In this document: piece after piece, positions 27,354 through 37,770 of the stretch
Position numbering within the stretch: the first letter of the stretch is position 1
How the letters are laid out: the number at the start of each line of letters is the position of its first letter
NCBI GenBank assembly: GCA_963728855.1
Contig: CAVSLN010000002.1
Location: forward strand, 124,001-188,000
DNA from: AC-43 sp963728855
GTDB lineage: Bacteria; Actinomycetota; Actinomycetes; Mycobacteriales; Micromonosporaceae
Reading direction: 5' to 3'
DNA: 64,000 bases
Notes under the pieces: generated by a model
What the model was told of the DNA's origin: nothing
Database searches by the model: none
What the model saw: only the letters and a program-made list of their open reading frames with translations
Translations under genes and position numbers: made by a program

Positions 27354-30182
27354 TCAGAGCAGCTTGAGCTGACGGGCCCGATGCACGGCGTCTCGCCGGT
27401 TGCCCACGGAAAGCTTGCGGTACAAGCTTTTCAGCTGCGTCTTGACCGTGTTCGGGGACACGCTCAGCTCCCGGGCTATATCGATACTCGTGAGTAGACT
27501 CGGCAGGTACCGCAGGACGATGGCCTCCCGTTCGGTGAGCGGCTCGGCGGCCGAGTCCGCCGGTACGGGGGCCGGCCGGGCCCAGGCGTTCCCGTACGGC
27601 TCGACGAGGTCGTGGTGCCGGTCGAGGAGCGTGGCGAGGGGCGTACCGGCGTCGATGAAGGGGCGCCGGTACCCCTCGGGCGCGGCGGCGGCGAGCGCCT
27701 CCGACAGCGCGATGCGGACCGTACCCTCGTAGCCCATCTGGTCCGCGGCCAGCGCCTCCAGTAGCCAGGCGTCGATGCGTACCCCGGTCGCCACCTCGGC
27801 CTCGGCCTTGAGCAGCGGCGCGAGCAGCGCGCGGGCCTGGGCGGGTGCCCCGCGGGTCAGCTGCGCGCGGGCGGCGGCGGTGTGCGCCCACGCACCGGCC
27901 AGCTCCAGCCGGGGCCGGCGCAGCAGCCCGGCGAGCGTGGCCATGGCCGCGTCCGGGCGGCGCGCCGCGACCTCCAGCTCCGCGCGGGCGACCGTGCGCC
28001 AGTCCTGGAGGAAGGGCGGGCCCGGCCGGTCCCCGGCGAGCTGTGCGCGCGCGGCCGCCGGCTCGCCGTTCGACCGGAAGACCTGCGCCTGTACGAGTGC
28101 GAGCGCCAGGCCGCCCGACGCGTCGCCCGGTCGGGCGGCCGCGAGGTGCCGGTCGGTCTCCTCGGTGTCCCCGCGCAGCCAGTGCACGAGCCCGAGCGCT
28201 ATCGGTCCGCAGCCGTTCGGCGCGGCGGTACGCGCCAGCTCGGTCGCCGCGTCCAGCCGGCCTCGCAGGGCAAGGAGAAGAGCCCGGTGCCCTTGACTGT
28301 CCATAGTGGACAGACCGGTCGCGTCGGCGGCGGTGCCCGCCCGGCGCAGCGTCTCCTCGGCCTCGTCGAGCAGGCCGCACCACAGTTGCGCGGCCCCCGC
28401 GCCGGCTAGCGCGACAGTCCGGTACGCGGCGGCCGCCGGGACCGTACCGGGCGGGGCCGCGTCGAGCTGGGCGAGCAGGGCGCCCGCCGCCGTGAGGGCG
28501 GCCGGTTGGTCGCCCCGGCGCCGCGCGGTGAGCAGGTCGATGAGGTGGCGCAGCGCCTCCAGCGGGTACCGCCGGCCGTCGTCGAGCGGCTCCCGCTCCT
28601 CGCCCGCGAGCGACCGGTACCGGTCGGCCGCCGCGAGGTCACCGCGCACCAGAGTCACCAGGGCGTACAGGGCGGCGATCTCCGGCTCGCGGTTGGCTTG
28701 ACCCCGGGGCAGCCGCTCGACCAGCTCGTGCAGCCGGTGCGCCTCGGTCCGCCCGTTGGTCTCGGTGCGCCCGTTGGGCTCAATGCGCCCGCTGGCCTCG
28801 AGGCGCCCGCTGGCTTCACGCGGCTCGCGTCCGGCCTCGGCCGGGACCGCGCCGGGCAGCAGGCCGGGGATACCGTGCCGGACCAGCAGGCCGGCCGCGT
28901 ACGGCCACTGCCGGGCGGCGAGCGCGTGCGGCACCCCGGCGAGCTCCCGATGCTGCGCGGCGTACCAGTACGCGGCGCGCAGGTGCAGCGCGGGCAGGTC
29001 GGCGGGCAGCCGTACGGCCGCCTCGGCACTGAGGAACTCCCCGAACAACGGATGGTGGCGATACCCGTCCGGTCCGGTACGGAGGAACACGTCCTCCTCG
29101 TGCAGCCGGTGCAGGATCGCGGCGCCGTCGTGCCGGCCGGTCAGCCGGTCCGCCAGGTCGCCGGTCAGCTCGTCGACCACGCTCGTCCGGAGCAGGAAGT
29201 CCGCGGTGTCCGGCGACTGGTCGGCGAGCACCTCGGTACGGAAGTACGCGGCGACCGCCTCGTCCGGCCGCTCGGCCTCGTCGAGCAGCAGGTGTACCCC
29301 GGCCGCCCAGCCGCCCGTACGGTCGTGCAGCGCTCGGGCCCGCTCCTCGGTGAGCGGCCGGCCGGTGGCGCGGCCGAGCTGCCCGATCTCGGCCGGCGTG
29401 AACGCCAGGTCGGTCGCCGAAAGCTGGACCAGCTCGCCGGTGACCCGCAGCCGGGGTACGGGCAGCGCCGGAGCGCCCCGGGCGCACAGCACGAGCGGAA
29501 GCTGGCGCAGCGGGTGGCGCAGCAGCACGGCGAGGGAGTCCGCGGCCGGGCCCGGGCGCAGGCAGTGCGCGTTGTCGAGGACCAGCACGACGGGTTCCGG
29601 CAGCGCGCCGATGCGGGCCGCGACCTCCGCCACGAACCCGGGGTCCACCCGCTCCGGGTCGGGCAGCCCGGCCAGCGGGCTCTCGGCCGGGGCAGTCGGG
29701 GCGCGGCGCAGTGCGGCGAGGAGGTACGTCCAGAGCCGTACCGGATCGTTGTCCTCGGGGTCGAGCGTCACCCACGCGCTGCCGGCCGCGCCGACCCGCG
29801 AACTCTCGGCGGAAGGCGCCGCGCCGACCCGCGAGCTCTCGGCGGTAGGTGCCGCGCCGACCAGCGAGCTCTCGGCGGAAGGCGCTGCGCCGCCCCGCGA
29901 ACTCTCGGCGGAAGGCGCCGCGGCGCGCCCGGCCAGCCACCCCGCGGCCAGCGTGGTCTTGCCGTACCCCGCCGGCGCGCTGAGCAGCGTCACCTGCCGC
30001 CCCGGCTCCCCGTCGAGACAGCTGGTCAGGCGCGGTCGCTCCAGCGCCTCCCGGCCCAGTACGGGCGCCCGCAGCTTCGCCTCGACCAGTCGGGCGGTCG
30101 CGGTCGCGGGCGCCGGCGCGGGCGCCGGCGCCGGCGCGGGCGCCAACACCTGCGTGTCTACGGACGACGTGGCCAGCTCCAC
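27354..30182 (-). CDS. Large ATP-binding LuxR family regulator (LAL/MalT type)
   Basis: 942 residues from GTG 30182 (GGGGGAGG 5 bases upstream). An Ala-Pro run comes first, then a P-loop STAND ATPase domain with Walker A SAPAGYGKTTLAAGW at about residue 69, then a long tetratricopeptide-like helical region, and a C-terminal LuxR helix-turn-helix (LTEREAIVLRYLPSLLTSID, ELSVSPNTVKTQLKSLYRKL). Such proteins are ligand- and ATP-dependent transcription activators. Between Walker A and the next strand (SAWVTLDPEDNDPVRLW) there is an unusual in-frame block of four 11-residue repeats. Divergent from the SPW/SCP2/debranching genes, which are possible targets. Confidence 0.9.
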   Translation of the reverse strand: MELATSSVDTQVLAPAPAPAPAPAPATATARLVEAKLRAPVLGREALERPRLTSCLDGEPGRQVTLLSAPAGYGKTTLAAGWLAGRAAAPSAESSRGGAAPSAESSLVGAAPTAESSRVGAAPSAESSRVGAAGSAWVTLDPEDNDPVRLWTYLLAALRRAPTAPAESPLAGLPDPERVDPGFVAEVAARIGALPEPVVLVLDNAHCLRPGPAADSLAVLLRHPLRQLPLVLCARGAPALPVPRLRVTGELVQLSATDLAFTPAEIGQLGRATGRPLTEERARALHDRTGGWAAGVHLLLDEAERPDEAVAAYFRTEVLADQSPDTADFLLRTSVVDELTGDLADRLTGRHDGAAILHRLHEEDVFLRTGPDGYRHHPLFGEFLSAEAAVRLPADLPALHLRAAYWYAAQHRELAGVPHALAARQWPYAAGLLVRHGIPGLLPGAVPAEAGREPREASGRLEASGRIEPNGRTETNGRTEAHRLHELVERLPRGQANREPEIAALYALVTLVRGDLAAADRYRSLAGEEREPLDDGRRYPLEALRHLIDLLTARRRGDQPAALTAAGALLAQLDAAPPGTVPAAAAYRTVALAGAGAAQLWCGLLDEAEETLRRAGTAADATGLSTMDSQGHRALLLALRGRLDAATELARTAAPNGCGPIALGLVHWLRGDTEETDRHLAAARPGDASGGLALALVQAQVFRSNGEPAAARAQLAGDRPGPPFLQDWRTVARAELEVAARRPDAAMATLAGLLRRPRLELAGAWAHTAAARAQLTRGAPAQARALLAPLLKAEAEVATGVRIDAWLLEALAADQMGYEGTVRIALSEALAAAAPEGYRRPFIDAGTPLATLLDRHHDLVEPYGNAWARPAPVPADSAAEPLTEREAIVLRYLPSLLTSIDIARELSVSPNTVKTQLKSLYRKLSVGNRRDAVHRARQLKLL
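29786..29918. repeat. 33-bp minisatellite inside the LuxR regulator gene
   Basis: Four 33-bp units encode GAAPSAESSRG, GAAPSAESSLV, GAAPTAESSRV and GAAPSAESSRV. In frame, inserted in a loop of the ATPase domain. Unit-to-unit differences are few, so the array is young or kept uniform. Confidence 0.92.
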
Positions 30183-30371
30183 CGTGACCTCCCCCGAGTG
30201 ATGTGTGCCGAGTGCGTGCCCCGGATGACGGCGGACTAACCCGACCGGACCGCCCGGCCTGCGGCGGGTCATCCGGTGGCCGGGCGGCGTGCGTTTTCAC
30301 CCAGGCTGGAGGAGGGGGGTGGCCGAAGCGCGCTGCTCGATGGAAGCAACGCTTCGGGAAGGGGAATCCGG

Positions 30372-30983
30372 ATGGCCGTTCCAGAGACGCACTGGCTCGC
30401 CGCACAGGACATCACCACCCACGCCAACCGCCGGTCGCACGGACCGGGCCGTTCCACCGCGGACAGGAGGCCGAACCGGCCGCACGGACCGGTGCATACC
30501 ACCGCGGACATGAGCTCCGGCCGTTATGACGGGTACGTCGTCGGCGGCGTACCCGTGGACGCCGAGCGGCGGCACAACCTATCGAGAGTCATCAACGCAG
30601 TGGTGTTTCTGGTCGCGGTGTGGCTGACGGTCTCCGCCGACCCGGTCGCGTACCAGGGCACCGGCCGGTTCGAGGTGTTCTGGAACCACGCGGTGGTCGG
30701 TCTCGCGATCGGTGCGGTGGCGCTCGTCCGGGTCGCCAAGCCAGCCGGTACCGGCGCCCTCGCGCTGACCAACTCGCTGCTCGGCATCTGGCTCATCATC
30801 TGCCCGTTCGGGTACGGCTACGGAGGTGGGACCACCGACGCCGGCGCGCTGTGGAACGACCTCGCGGTGGGCGGCGGGGTACTGGTGCTGACCCTGGCCA
30901 CCGTGGCCCTGCGGGACCACCTCGCACGCCACGACGACGAGATCCCGCCGGTCGGTACCGGCGATGGTTGGTACCTGCGATGA
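30372..30983 (+). CDS. SPW-repeat membrane protein
   Basis: 203 residues from ATG 30372. A polar N-terminal 70 residues (Arg/His/Thr-rich) precedes four transmembrane helices: NAVVFLVAVWLTVSADPVAY, FWNHAVVGLAIGAVALVRV, SLLGIWLIICPFGYGYG and WNDLAVGGGVLVLTLATVAL. The paired SPW-type units (VSADPVAY..FWNHAVVG and ICPFGYGY..LWNDLAVGG) define the family, whose function is not established. Followed after 15 bases by the SCP2 gene, probably in one operon. Confidence 0.82.
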   Translation: MAVPETHWLAAQDITTHANRRSHGPGRSTADRRPNRPHGPVHTTADMSSGRYDGYVVGGVPVDAERRHNLSRVINAVVFLVAVWLTVSADPVAYQGTGRFEVFWNHAVVGLAIGAVALVRVAKPAGTGALALTNSLLGIWLIICPFGYGYGGGTTDAGALWNDLAVGGGVLVLTLATVALRDHLARHDDEIPPVGTGDGWYLR

Positions 30984-30998
30984 GGCCAAGGACCGGCG

Positions 30999-31358
30999 AT
31001 GTCCGCCGCCGTTGAGGAGTTCTTCGGCGAGCTGGGCCGGCGCGGGCACCTGCCGGAGTTGGCCAAGACCTCCGGCAGCGTACGGTTCGACCTCACCCAG
31101 GACGGTCAGGTCGACCGTTGGCTCGTGGTCATCGAGCGCGGGAACGTCCGGGTGTCCCACGAGAACGCACCGGCCGACTGCACGCTACGCGCGGACGCCG
31201 GCCTGATCGAGGGGATCATCACAGGCGGGCAGAACACGGTGACCGCGTACCTGCGCGGCGCCGCGGACGTGACGGGCAAGACGGAGCTACTCGTACATCT
31301 CCGTCGCATCTTCCCCGGCCCGCCACAGGCCGCGCGCGAACGGAAGGCGGCACGGTGA
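30999..31358 (+). CDS. SCP2 sterol-binding-domain protein
   Basis: 119 residues that form one SCP2-like lipid-binding domain (SVRFDLTQDGQVDRWLVVIE, ADCTLRADAGLIEGIITGGQ, LVHLRRIFPGPP). Such single-domain proteins bind hydrophobic ligands in the cytoplasm. Its stop overlaps the GTG of the debranching-enzyme gene (GTGA), so the two are translationally coupled; the functional link between lipid binding and glycan cleavage is not obvious. Confidence 0.88.
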   Translation: MSAAVEEFFGELGRRGHLPELAKTSGSVRFDLTQDGQVDRWLVVIERGNVRVSHENAPADCTLRADAGLIEGIITGGQNTVTAYLRGAADVTGKTELLVHLRRIFPGPPQAARERKAAR

Positions 31359-33448
31359 GTGACGACCTGGTCAAGATCCTGGATGGGAACACGTTCGTGG
31401 TCAGTGACCAGCGGGGGGACATCGACGCCTCGCCCACCGACCCGGCCGGGCTGTTCTCCTACGACACGCGGTTCCTGTCGCGGTGGGTGCTGACGATCGA
31501 CGGCCAACGGCTGAACCCGGTGTCCATCGACGACCTGAGCTACTTCGAGGCCCGGTTCTTCCTCGTGCCGAGCACCGCGAGCGTATACGACGACGCCGGG
31601 CTCTCCGTGTTGCGCCGGCGCGTGGCGGGTGGCGGGTTCCGGGAGGAGCTGCGCATCTTCAACCACACTGATACACCGGTCGACGTGACCGTACGGGTCG
31701 ACGCGGGTGCGGACTTCGCCGACCTGCTCGAGGTGAAGGACGCGTTGGCGAAGAAGGGAAGATACTACACGCGGGTGGAGCGCGGGTGGCTCCTGCTGGG
31801 TTACCAGCGGGAGACCTACTGCCGCGAGACGAGCATCTCGGCGAGCGCGCCGGGCCGCGCCGACGAGCACGGGCTGAGCTTCGTCGCGCATGTCGAGCCG
31901 CACGGCAGCTGGGCGACCGAACTGCGCGTCACGCTGGCCATGCTGAACCTGGCCGGGACCAACCTCGCACGGTCCACAATGGACGGTGGTGGGGACGTCA
32001 ACCTGGCGGACGAGCTCCGGGCCTGGCTCGACGGGGCGCCGCGGCTGAAGTGCGACTGGGAGCCGCTGCGCGTCACCTACCACCGGTGCCTGATCGACCT
32101 CGCGGCACTGCGCTACTCGACCTCCATCACCGGGCCGCGAAGCGTGCCGGCCGCCGGCCTTCCCTGGCACATGACGATGTTCGGGCGGGACACCATCTTC
32201 ACCAGCCTCCAGACGCTGCCGTTCGTACCGGCACTGGCCCATACCACGCTGCGGGTGCTCGGCGCGTGGCAGGGCAGCCGCTTCGACGACTTCCGGGAAG
32301 AGGAGCCGGGCCGGATCCTGCACGAGTTGCGCTACGGCGAGATGAGCGCGTTCGAGGAGCGGCCGCACTCGCCCTACTACGGTACCGCCGACGCCACGCC
32401 GTTGTTCGTGGTGCTGCTCGACGAGTACGAGCGGTGGACCGGCGACGCGGAACTGGTACGCGAGCTCGAGTACGGGGCCCGGGCGGCGCTCGACTGGATC
32501 GACGGGTACGGCGACCTGATGGGCAACGGGTACATCTCCTACTCCCGCCGCAACCAGGAGACCGGCCTGGAGAACCAGTGCTGGAAGAGCTCCCACGGCT
32601 CCATCTCCTACCGCGACGGCCGGCTGCCCGGGTTCCCCCGGGCCACCTGCGAGCTGCAGGGGTACGCCTACGACGCGAAGATGCGGGGCGCTCGACTGGC
32701 CCGGCAGTTCTGGAACGACCCCGGGTACGCCGACCGGCTGGAGGCCGAGGCCGCCGGCCTCAAGGAGCGGTTCAACCGGGACTTCTGGATCGAGGACGGC
32801 CAGTACTACGCGCTGGCGCTGGACGCCGACGGCGGCCAGGTCGACGCGTTGTCGTCCAACATCGGTCACCTGCTGTGGAGCGGGATCGTGACGCCGGAGC
32901 GGGCGCCGGCGGTGGCGCGGCACCTGCTCGGTCCGGACCTGTACAGCGGCTGGGGGATCCGGACGCTCAGCGAGCGGGAGAGCCGGTACAACCCGATCGG
33001 CTACCACGTCGGTGCGGTCTGGCCCTTCGACAACTCGTTCATCGCCTGGGGTCTGCGGCGGTACGGGTTCAAGGCGGAGTCGGCCCGGGTCGCGGCCGGC
33101 ATCCTCGACGCGGCGGACTTCTTCCTCGGACGGCTGCCCGAGGCGTTCGGCGGGTACGACCGCGCCATCGCCAAGTCCCCCGTCCAGTATCCGGCCGCGT
33201 GTGGCCCGCAGGCATGGTCGGCGGGCGCGCCACTGCTGTTGCTGCGCACCATGCTCGGCCTGGAGCCGATGGGGCACCACGTCGTCGTGGACCCGGCGCT
33301 GCCACCCGGGATCGGCTGCGTCGAGCTGATCGAGATACCGGGCCGGTGGGGCCGCCTCGATGCCTTCGCGCGCGGGCGGGTCGAGGGGGACATGCAATAC
33401 CGGGTACGCCCGCAGCTGACCGACGCGCCAATGGTCGAGCAGGCATGA
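31355..33448 (+). CDS. Amylo-alpha-1,6-glucosidase / glycogen-debranching-like enzyme
   Basis: 697 residues from GTG 31355, overlapping the previous stop. The N-terminal glycogen-debranching beta-domain (LDGNTFVVSDQRGDID, LFSYDTRFLSRWVLTIDGQR) is followed by an (alpha/alpha)6-barrel catalytic domain: GLPWHMTMFGRDTIFTSLQT, RRNQETGLENQCWKSS, SNIGHLLWSGIV and PIGYHVGAVWPFDNSFIAWG, the last with the catalytic-region Trp-Pro-Asp. Related proteins act on alpha-glucans or on other oligosaccharides; the substrate is not fixed by sequence. No signal peptide, so cytoplasmic. Intact. Confidence 0.9.
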   Translation: MSDDLVKILDGNTFVVSDQRGDIDASPTDPAGLFSYDTRFLSRWVLTIDGQRLNPVSIDDLSYFEARFFLVPSTASVYDDAGLSVLRRRVAGGGFREELRIFNHTDTPVDVTVRVDAGADFADLLEVKDALAKKGRYYTRVERGWLLLGYQRETYCRETSISASAPGRADEHGLSFVAHVEPHGSWATELRVTLAMLNLAGTNLARSTMDGGGDVNLADELRAWLDGAPRLKCDWEPLRVTYHRCLIDLAALRYSTSITGPRSVPAAGLPWHMTMFGRDTIFTSLQTLPFVPALAHTTLRVLGAWQGSRFDDFREEEPGRILHELRYGEMSAFEERPHSPYYGTADATPLFVVLLDEYERWTGDAELVRELEYGARAALDWIDGYGDLMGNGYISYSRRNQETGLENQCWKSSHGSISYRDGRLPGFPRATCELQGYAYDAKMRGARLARQFWNDPGYADRLEAEAAGLKERFNRDFWIEDGQYYALALDADGGQVDALSSNIGHLLWSGIVTPERAPAVARHLLGPDLYSGWGIRTLSERESRYNPIGYHVGAVWPFDNSFIAWGLRRYGFKAESARVAAGILDAADFFLGRLPEAFGGYDRAIAKSPVQYPAACGPQAWSAGAPLLLLRTMLGLEPMGHHVVVDPALPPGIGCVELIEIPGRWGRLDAFARGRVEGDMQYRVRPQLTDAPMVEQA

Positions 33449-33449
33449 C

Positions 33450-33482
33450 GCGGCCCCCGAGGTAGGTGTCCCCGAGGGCCGC
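33450..33482. terminator. Hairpin between convergent genes
   Basis: GCGGCCC and GGGCCGC pair around a partly self-complementary loop, 2 bases after the debranching-gene stop and 15 bases before the sedolisin stop. Likely bidirectional. Confidence 0.55.
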
Positions 33483-33496
33483 ACCAATACATACAA

Positions 33497-36400
33497 CTAT
33501 CTACAGGTTTGCGCGGTGAGCAGCTTCCAGTCCGCTGTCGTGTTCTGCCTGGCGACGATCTTCACTTGGCGGGTCTGCGGCTGCCACCCGTCCCTGGCGA
33601 CGATCACCTGGAGCGGGTTGTTGCGGTGGTCGAGCCAGAGCGCGTACCCGCCGTTCGCGTCGGTCTTGAGCGTGTAGTGCGCCGCCCACGTGTCGATCTG
33701 GACGGTCGCGCCGGCCAGCGGCACCACGCTTCCGTCACAGTTGACGCCGACGACCGTACCCGAGATCCTGCCCCAGCTGGTCGGTGGTGTCGCGTTCATC
33801 GTGACGTCGACCGGAGCAACCTCGTACGGGGTGTTCGTCTTGACGGTCAGCGCGGCTGAGTACGTACCCGGCTGGGTGACCACCAATGCTGAGGCGTCGA
33901 GGGTCACCGTCACGTTCACGCTCGCCCCGGGCGCGACCGTGAAGCTGGTCGGGGTCTCCGACAGCCAGGTCACGTCGGTCGGGGTACCGCACTGGTCGAG
34001 GCCCGGAAGCACCTCGGCCTTGTTGACGGCGGCGAACCCGCCCGTCGAACCGCCCACCTTGTAGAACCCGCAGGCGCTACCCCCGCGGTACACGGTGTTG
34101 TTGGAGTTCGCGATCGCCGTCCAGGTACGGGCACCCGGGTCGTACGCGTACCCCTGGTTGGTCAGCGTGTTCGCCGCACCGGTGACGCCACCGGAAATCA
34201 CCAGTACCCCGCCGGCATTGGTGGATCCCGACCCCCACAGGACGATCGGCAGGTCCGGGATCGGCGTCCAGGCGTTGGTCGCCGGGTTGTAGGCGTAGCC
34301 CTTCGCCGTGCCGCCCAGCGCGTCGCCCGCGCCACCGGCGCAGTAGAGCTGACCGGACAGCGCGCCGCAGGCGGCCCAGGAGACGGCCAGCGGGTAGTCC
34401 GCCGCCTGGCTCCACGTGTTCGCCGACGCGTTGTAGGCGTACACGTTGGGGTGACCGCACACGCTGGTGTCACAGCCACCGACCACGTAGAGCCTGTTGT
34501 CCAGTACCGACACCGCGGCCGCGGCGTACGGTACCGGCACGCTCGCCGCGGTCGACCAGGAGTTGGCCGCCGGGTCGTACACCTCGGTGCTGGCGACCGG
34601 GTTGCCGTCGGTGCCCCAGCCGCCGACGACGTACAGCTTGTCACCGACGACCGCCACGGCCGGCTTCTCCCGGGCCGTGGCCATGCTGGCGATCGGCGTC
34701 CACGCTCCGGTGGCCGCGTCGTAGACCGCGCCGGTCTTCAGCACCGAGGTGCCGTCGACCCCGCCGACCGAGTACACCTTGCCGTGCCAGGCGGCCACCC
34801 CGTTGTCCATGACGGGCGTCGGGTAGTTGGCGATGTCGGTCCACGGCGCCGCGTACGGGGTCACCTCGGCCCGTGGCCGGGTACCCGTCTTGGGCGTGAA
34901 GCGCGGCAGCTGGTGCGTGTCGAAGCTGCCGCTGACGGTCTGCGGCGGGGCACCGGTGCCCTGCTGCTTCAGGATGGTGAACCCGTTGTCGCGCTCACCG
35001 AGCTGGACGTCGGCCGTGGCCGTACCGTCGTTGCGCACCTTGACCGTCGCGGTGGTCTGGTTGCCCATCCGTACCGTCTTGGTGACGCTGCCGGGACTCA
35101 CCACGAGATGCCCGGCGCCGAGCGAGAAGTCGGCCGTGGTGGCATAGTCCGTCGCCACATCGACCGTCTTCGTCGCATCGGTGTATCCGCCCCGGCTGGC
35201 CGTGAACCGGTGCGCCCCGGTCAACGGTGAGAACAGCCAGTAGAAGCCGTCGCCCAGGCTCGGGTCGTCCGGCGTGGGCGTCGTCGTGACCGGGTGGGTC
35301 GGGTCGTCGTCGTCCTGCACCGTCGCACCGCCCACGGCCGCACGGTGTTGTGGTCGGTCACCTGGCCGAGCACCAGGCCACCGTGTACGGGGTCGCAGGT
35401 ACGGGTGCCGACGTACGGGTTGTCGACCTCCCACCACCACGCCCAGGTACCGGTGTACCGGAAGCGCACCTGGACCGCCGGCTGCCCGGCCGCCTGCGGG
35501 ACCGGGATCTGATTGAGCACCGGCCCCCGTACGCTCGCGGTCTGGTGCAGCACGGTGGCCCAGGTCTGGCCACCGTCGATGCTCAGGTCGACGTCGGCGG
35601 TGGAGGAGCCGAACGACCGGTAGTCGCTGTTGAAGCCGATGACCGGTGCGGTCTGCCCGGAGAGGTCGACCACGGGGGTACGCAGCTCGGTGTCCTGCGT
35701 CCGGCCGCTGCCCAGGCGGTCGCTGTCGACGATGGCGAAGCCGCCGTCACCGCCGGTCAGGTTGCCCCGGTGGCCGTCGTCAATGAACGTCCAGCCGCCT
35801 CCGGTGGTGTTGTCGACGACCGTCCAGCCGGCGGGCGTGGTCCCCGAGCCGAACGTCTCGGACAACCCGTTGATGTGCCGGGTGTACCCAGGTGCCGTGC
35901 AGGAGTCCGCGTCGACGGTGAGCGCGACGTCCTGCACCACGTCGGTGCTGCTGGCCGGGATGGTGACGTCCGTCGGCGAGTATCCGGGATAGTTCGCGGT
36001 CACGTGCAGCGTGTACGGCGAACCGGCGGGTACGTCCACGTGGTAGCGCCCGGTGGCCGGGTCTGTCCACACTGGACCGCCCGGTACGCCGGCCACGGAT
36101 ATCCTGGCGTACAGCGGCCAGCCGTGCCCCGAGCCGTCCTTCACGGTGCCGCTGACGCTCACCTTCGGCACGCTCGCGAGGGCGAAGTCCGCCGTCGTGG
36201 CGACTCCGTCGACGACCGATACACCAGCCATAGTCTTCGATGCGTATCCGTAGGCGGACGCCGACACGTCGTACGTGCCGACCGGCAGGCTCAGGTCGTA
36301 GTGGCCCTTGGCGTCGGTGACCGTGGACGCGGTACCGGCCGTGACGGTGGCGGCCGCGAGCGGGTGGCCGTCCCCGGCGTCGGTGACCGTACCGGCGATG

Positions 36401-37644
36401 TCGCCGTGCGGACCGGGCGGCGCGAACGCGCGTACCCCGTTCGGCGTACCCAGGCCGGTCGGCCCGTCGTAGCCGGACTTGGCGGTGCACAGGTACGAGC
36501 CGCCGCACGAACCGTTCGAGCCGCTCGTCACGTCGTGGAGCGCGGACGCCGACCCGTACGGGTAGGTGTTGGGGTAGCTGGCCGCGGCCGGGGTACCGGC
36601 GAGCGCGTACACGCTGGCGACGATCGGCGAGGAGACGCTGGTGCCGCCGTACACCGCCCAACCGGGCGCCTGGTACGTGTTGTAGACCGCCACGCCGGTC
36701 TGCGGGTCGGCGACCGCGGACACGTCGGAAACCGTACGGCGCGGGCAGTCCGGGTCGGTCTGGAACGATGGCTTGGCGTCAAACGCCGAGCAGCCGCTGC
36801 CCGCCCCGTCCCAGGCGGTCTCGTCCCAGCCGCGCGCGTTGCTCGCGTGGCTCAGCGCGGTGCCGCCGACGGCGGTCACGTGCTTCGACGCCGCCGGATA
36901 GCCCACGCCGTACCCGCTGTCGCCCGAGCTGGCCGTGATGGCGACCCCCGGGTGGTTGAAGAAGGTCTCGTCGTCCGAGGTCTGGGTCGCGTCCTCGGGG
37001 CCGCCGTAGCTGTTCGACACGAACTTCGCCCCGAGGGACACAGCGGTATTGACGGCGGTGAATAGGTCGGTGCCGCTGTTGGTCGTCGCTTCGACCAGCA
37101 GGATGTGGCAGTTGGGACACGTCGCGGAGACCATCTGGATGTCGAGGGCGATCTCCCCGGCCCAACCGGCGTTCGGTACGGGCAGCGGGCCGGGCTGCCC
37201 GTTCTGGTTCAGCTTACGGAAGCAGCCGTTCGCGGTGGTGCAGTCGGGCAGTCCGTACTGGGCGCGGTACACCGCTAAGTCGGCCTCGGCGTTCGGGTCG
37301 TCGAAGGCATCGACGATGGCCACCGTCTGGCCCGAGCTGGCGGTCGCGGAGGGCAGCGCGTACGCGGACTGCAGGTCCGCCGGGCCGAAGCCGTTCGGGG
37401 TGAGGCGCGGGGCGAGCACCCCCTTGCCGCCTTCCACATCGGTACGGGCCAGCGCGAAGCAGGCCATGTCTCCCTTGTTCTTCGGACCGTCACACAGGGC
37501 ACGGACCGAACCCGTCTTGCCGCCCGAGCCGGTCGGCTCGGCCAGTGCCGGTGTCGCGGCGGCGAGCCCGGCGGCGAACCCGGCTGTGGCCACGACGGCG
37601 ACGACCACCGTCGCCCGTCGCGGCCATGCGTGTTTCCGGATCAT
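33497..37644 (-). pseudogene. Secreted S53 (sedolisin) peptidase with Kelch and regulatory domains, one frameshift
   Basis: Start at ATG 37644 (GGGGAGGAG upstream), signal peptide RATVVVAVVATAGFAAGLAA. The S53 core shows the Glu/Asp pair in WAGEIALDIQMV and the Ser nucleophile in YGGTSVSSPIV; the usual large propeptide is absent. Downstream are two carboxypeptidase-regulatory-like domains, an MAM/immune-inhibitor-like beta-sandwich (SETFGSGTTPAGWTVVDN), about five Kelch repeats (KVYSVGGVDGT, KLYVVGGWGTDG, RLYVVGGCDTS) and a final regulatory-like domain. One base is missing near 35335 (CCGTGGGCGG for CCGGTGGGCGG); adding a G joins the frames as VRPVGGATVQDDDDP. About 1380 residues if intact. 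It may be a sequencing error. Confidence 0.87.
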
Positions 37645-37770
37645 CTGACTCCTCCCCAAGGATGGAGCGGAGTCGGCATCTGTCGGGCCCTCCACTCCCT
37701 TCCATGGACAGTAGGAGCAGATCAATAGATGAAACAGGATGTATCGATGTCACGGATTGGCGTCGTCCCG

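Noticed and set aside
28506..30239. A long plus-strand frame opposite the LuxR-type regulator
   Set aside because: Arg/Gly/Val-rich shadow of a GC-rich gene with no family features. Similar shadows opposite the debranching enzyme, GH3, aroA and sir genes were left out.
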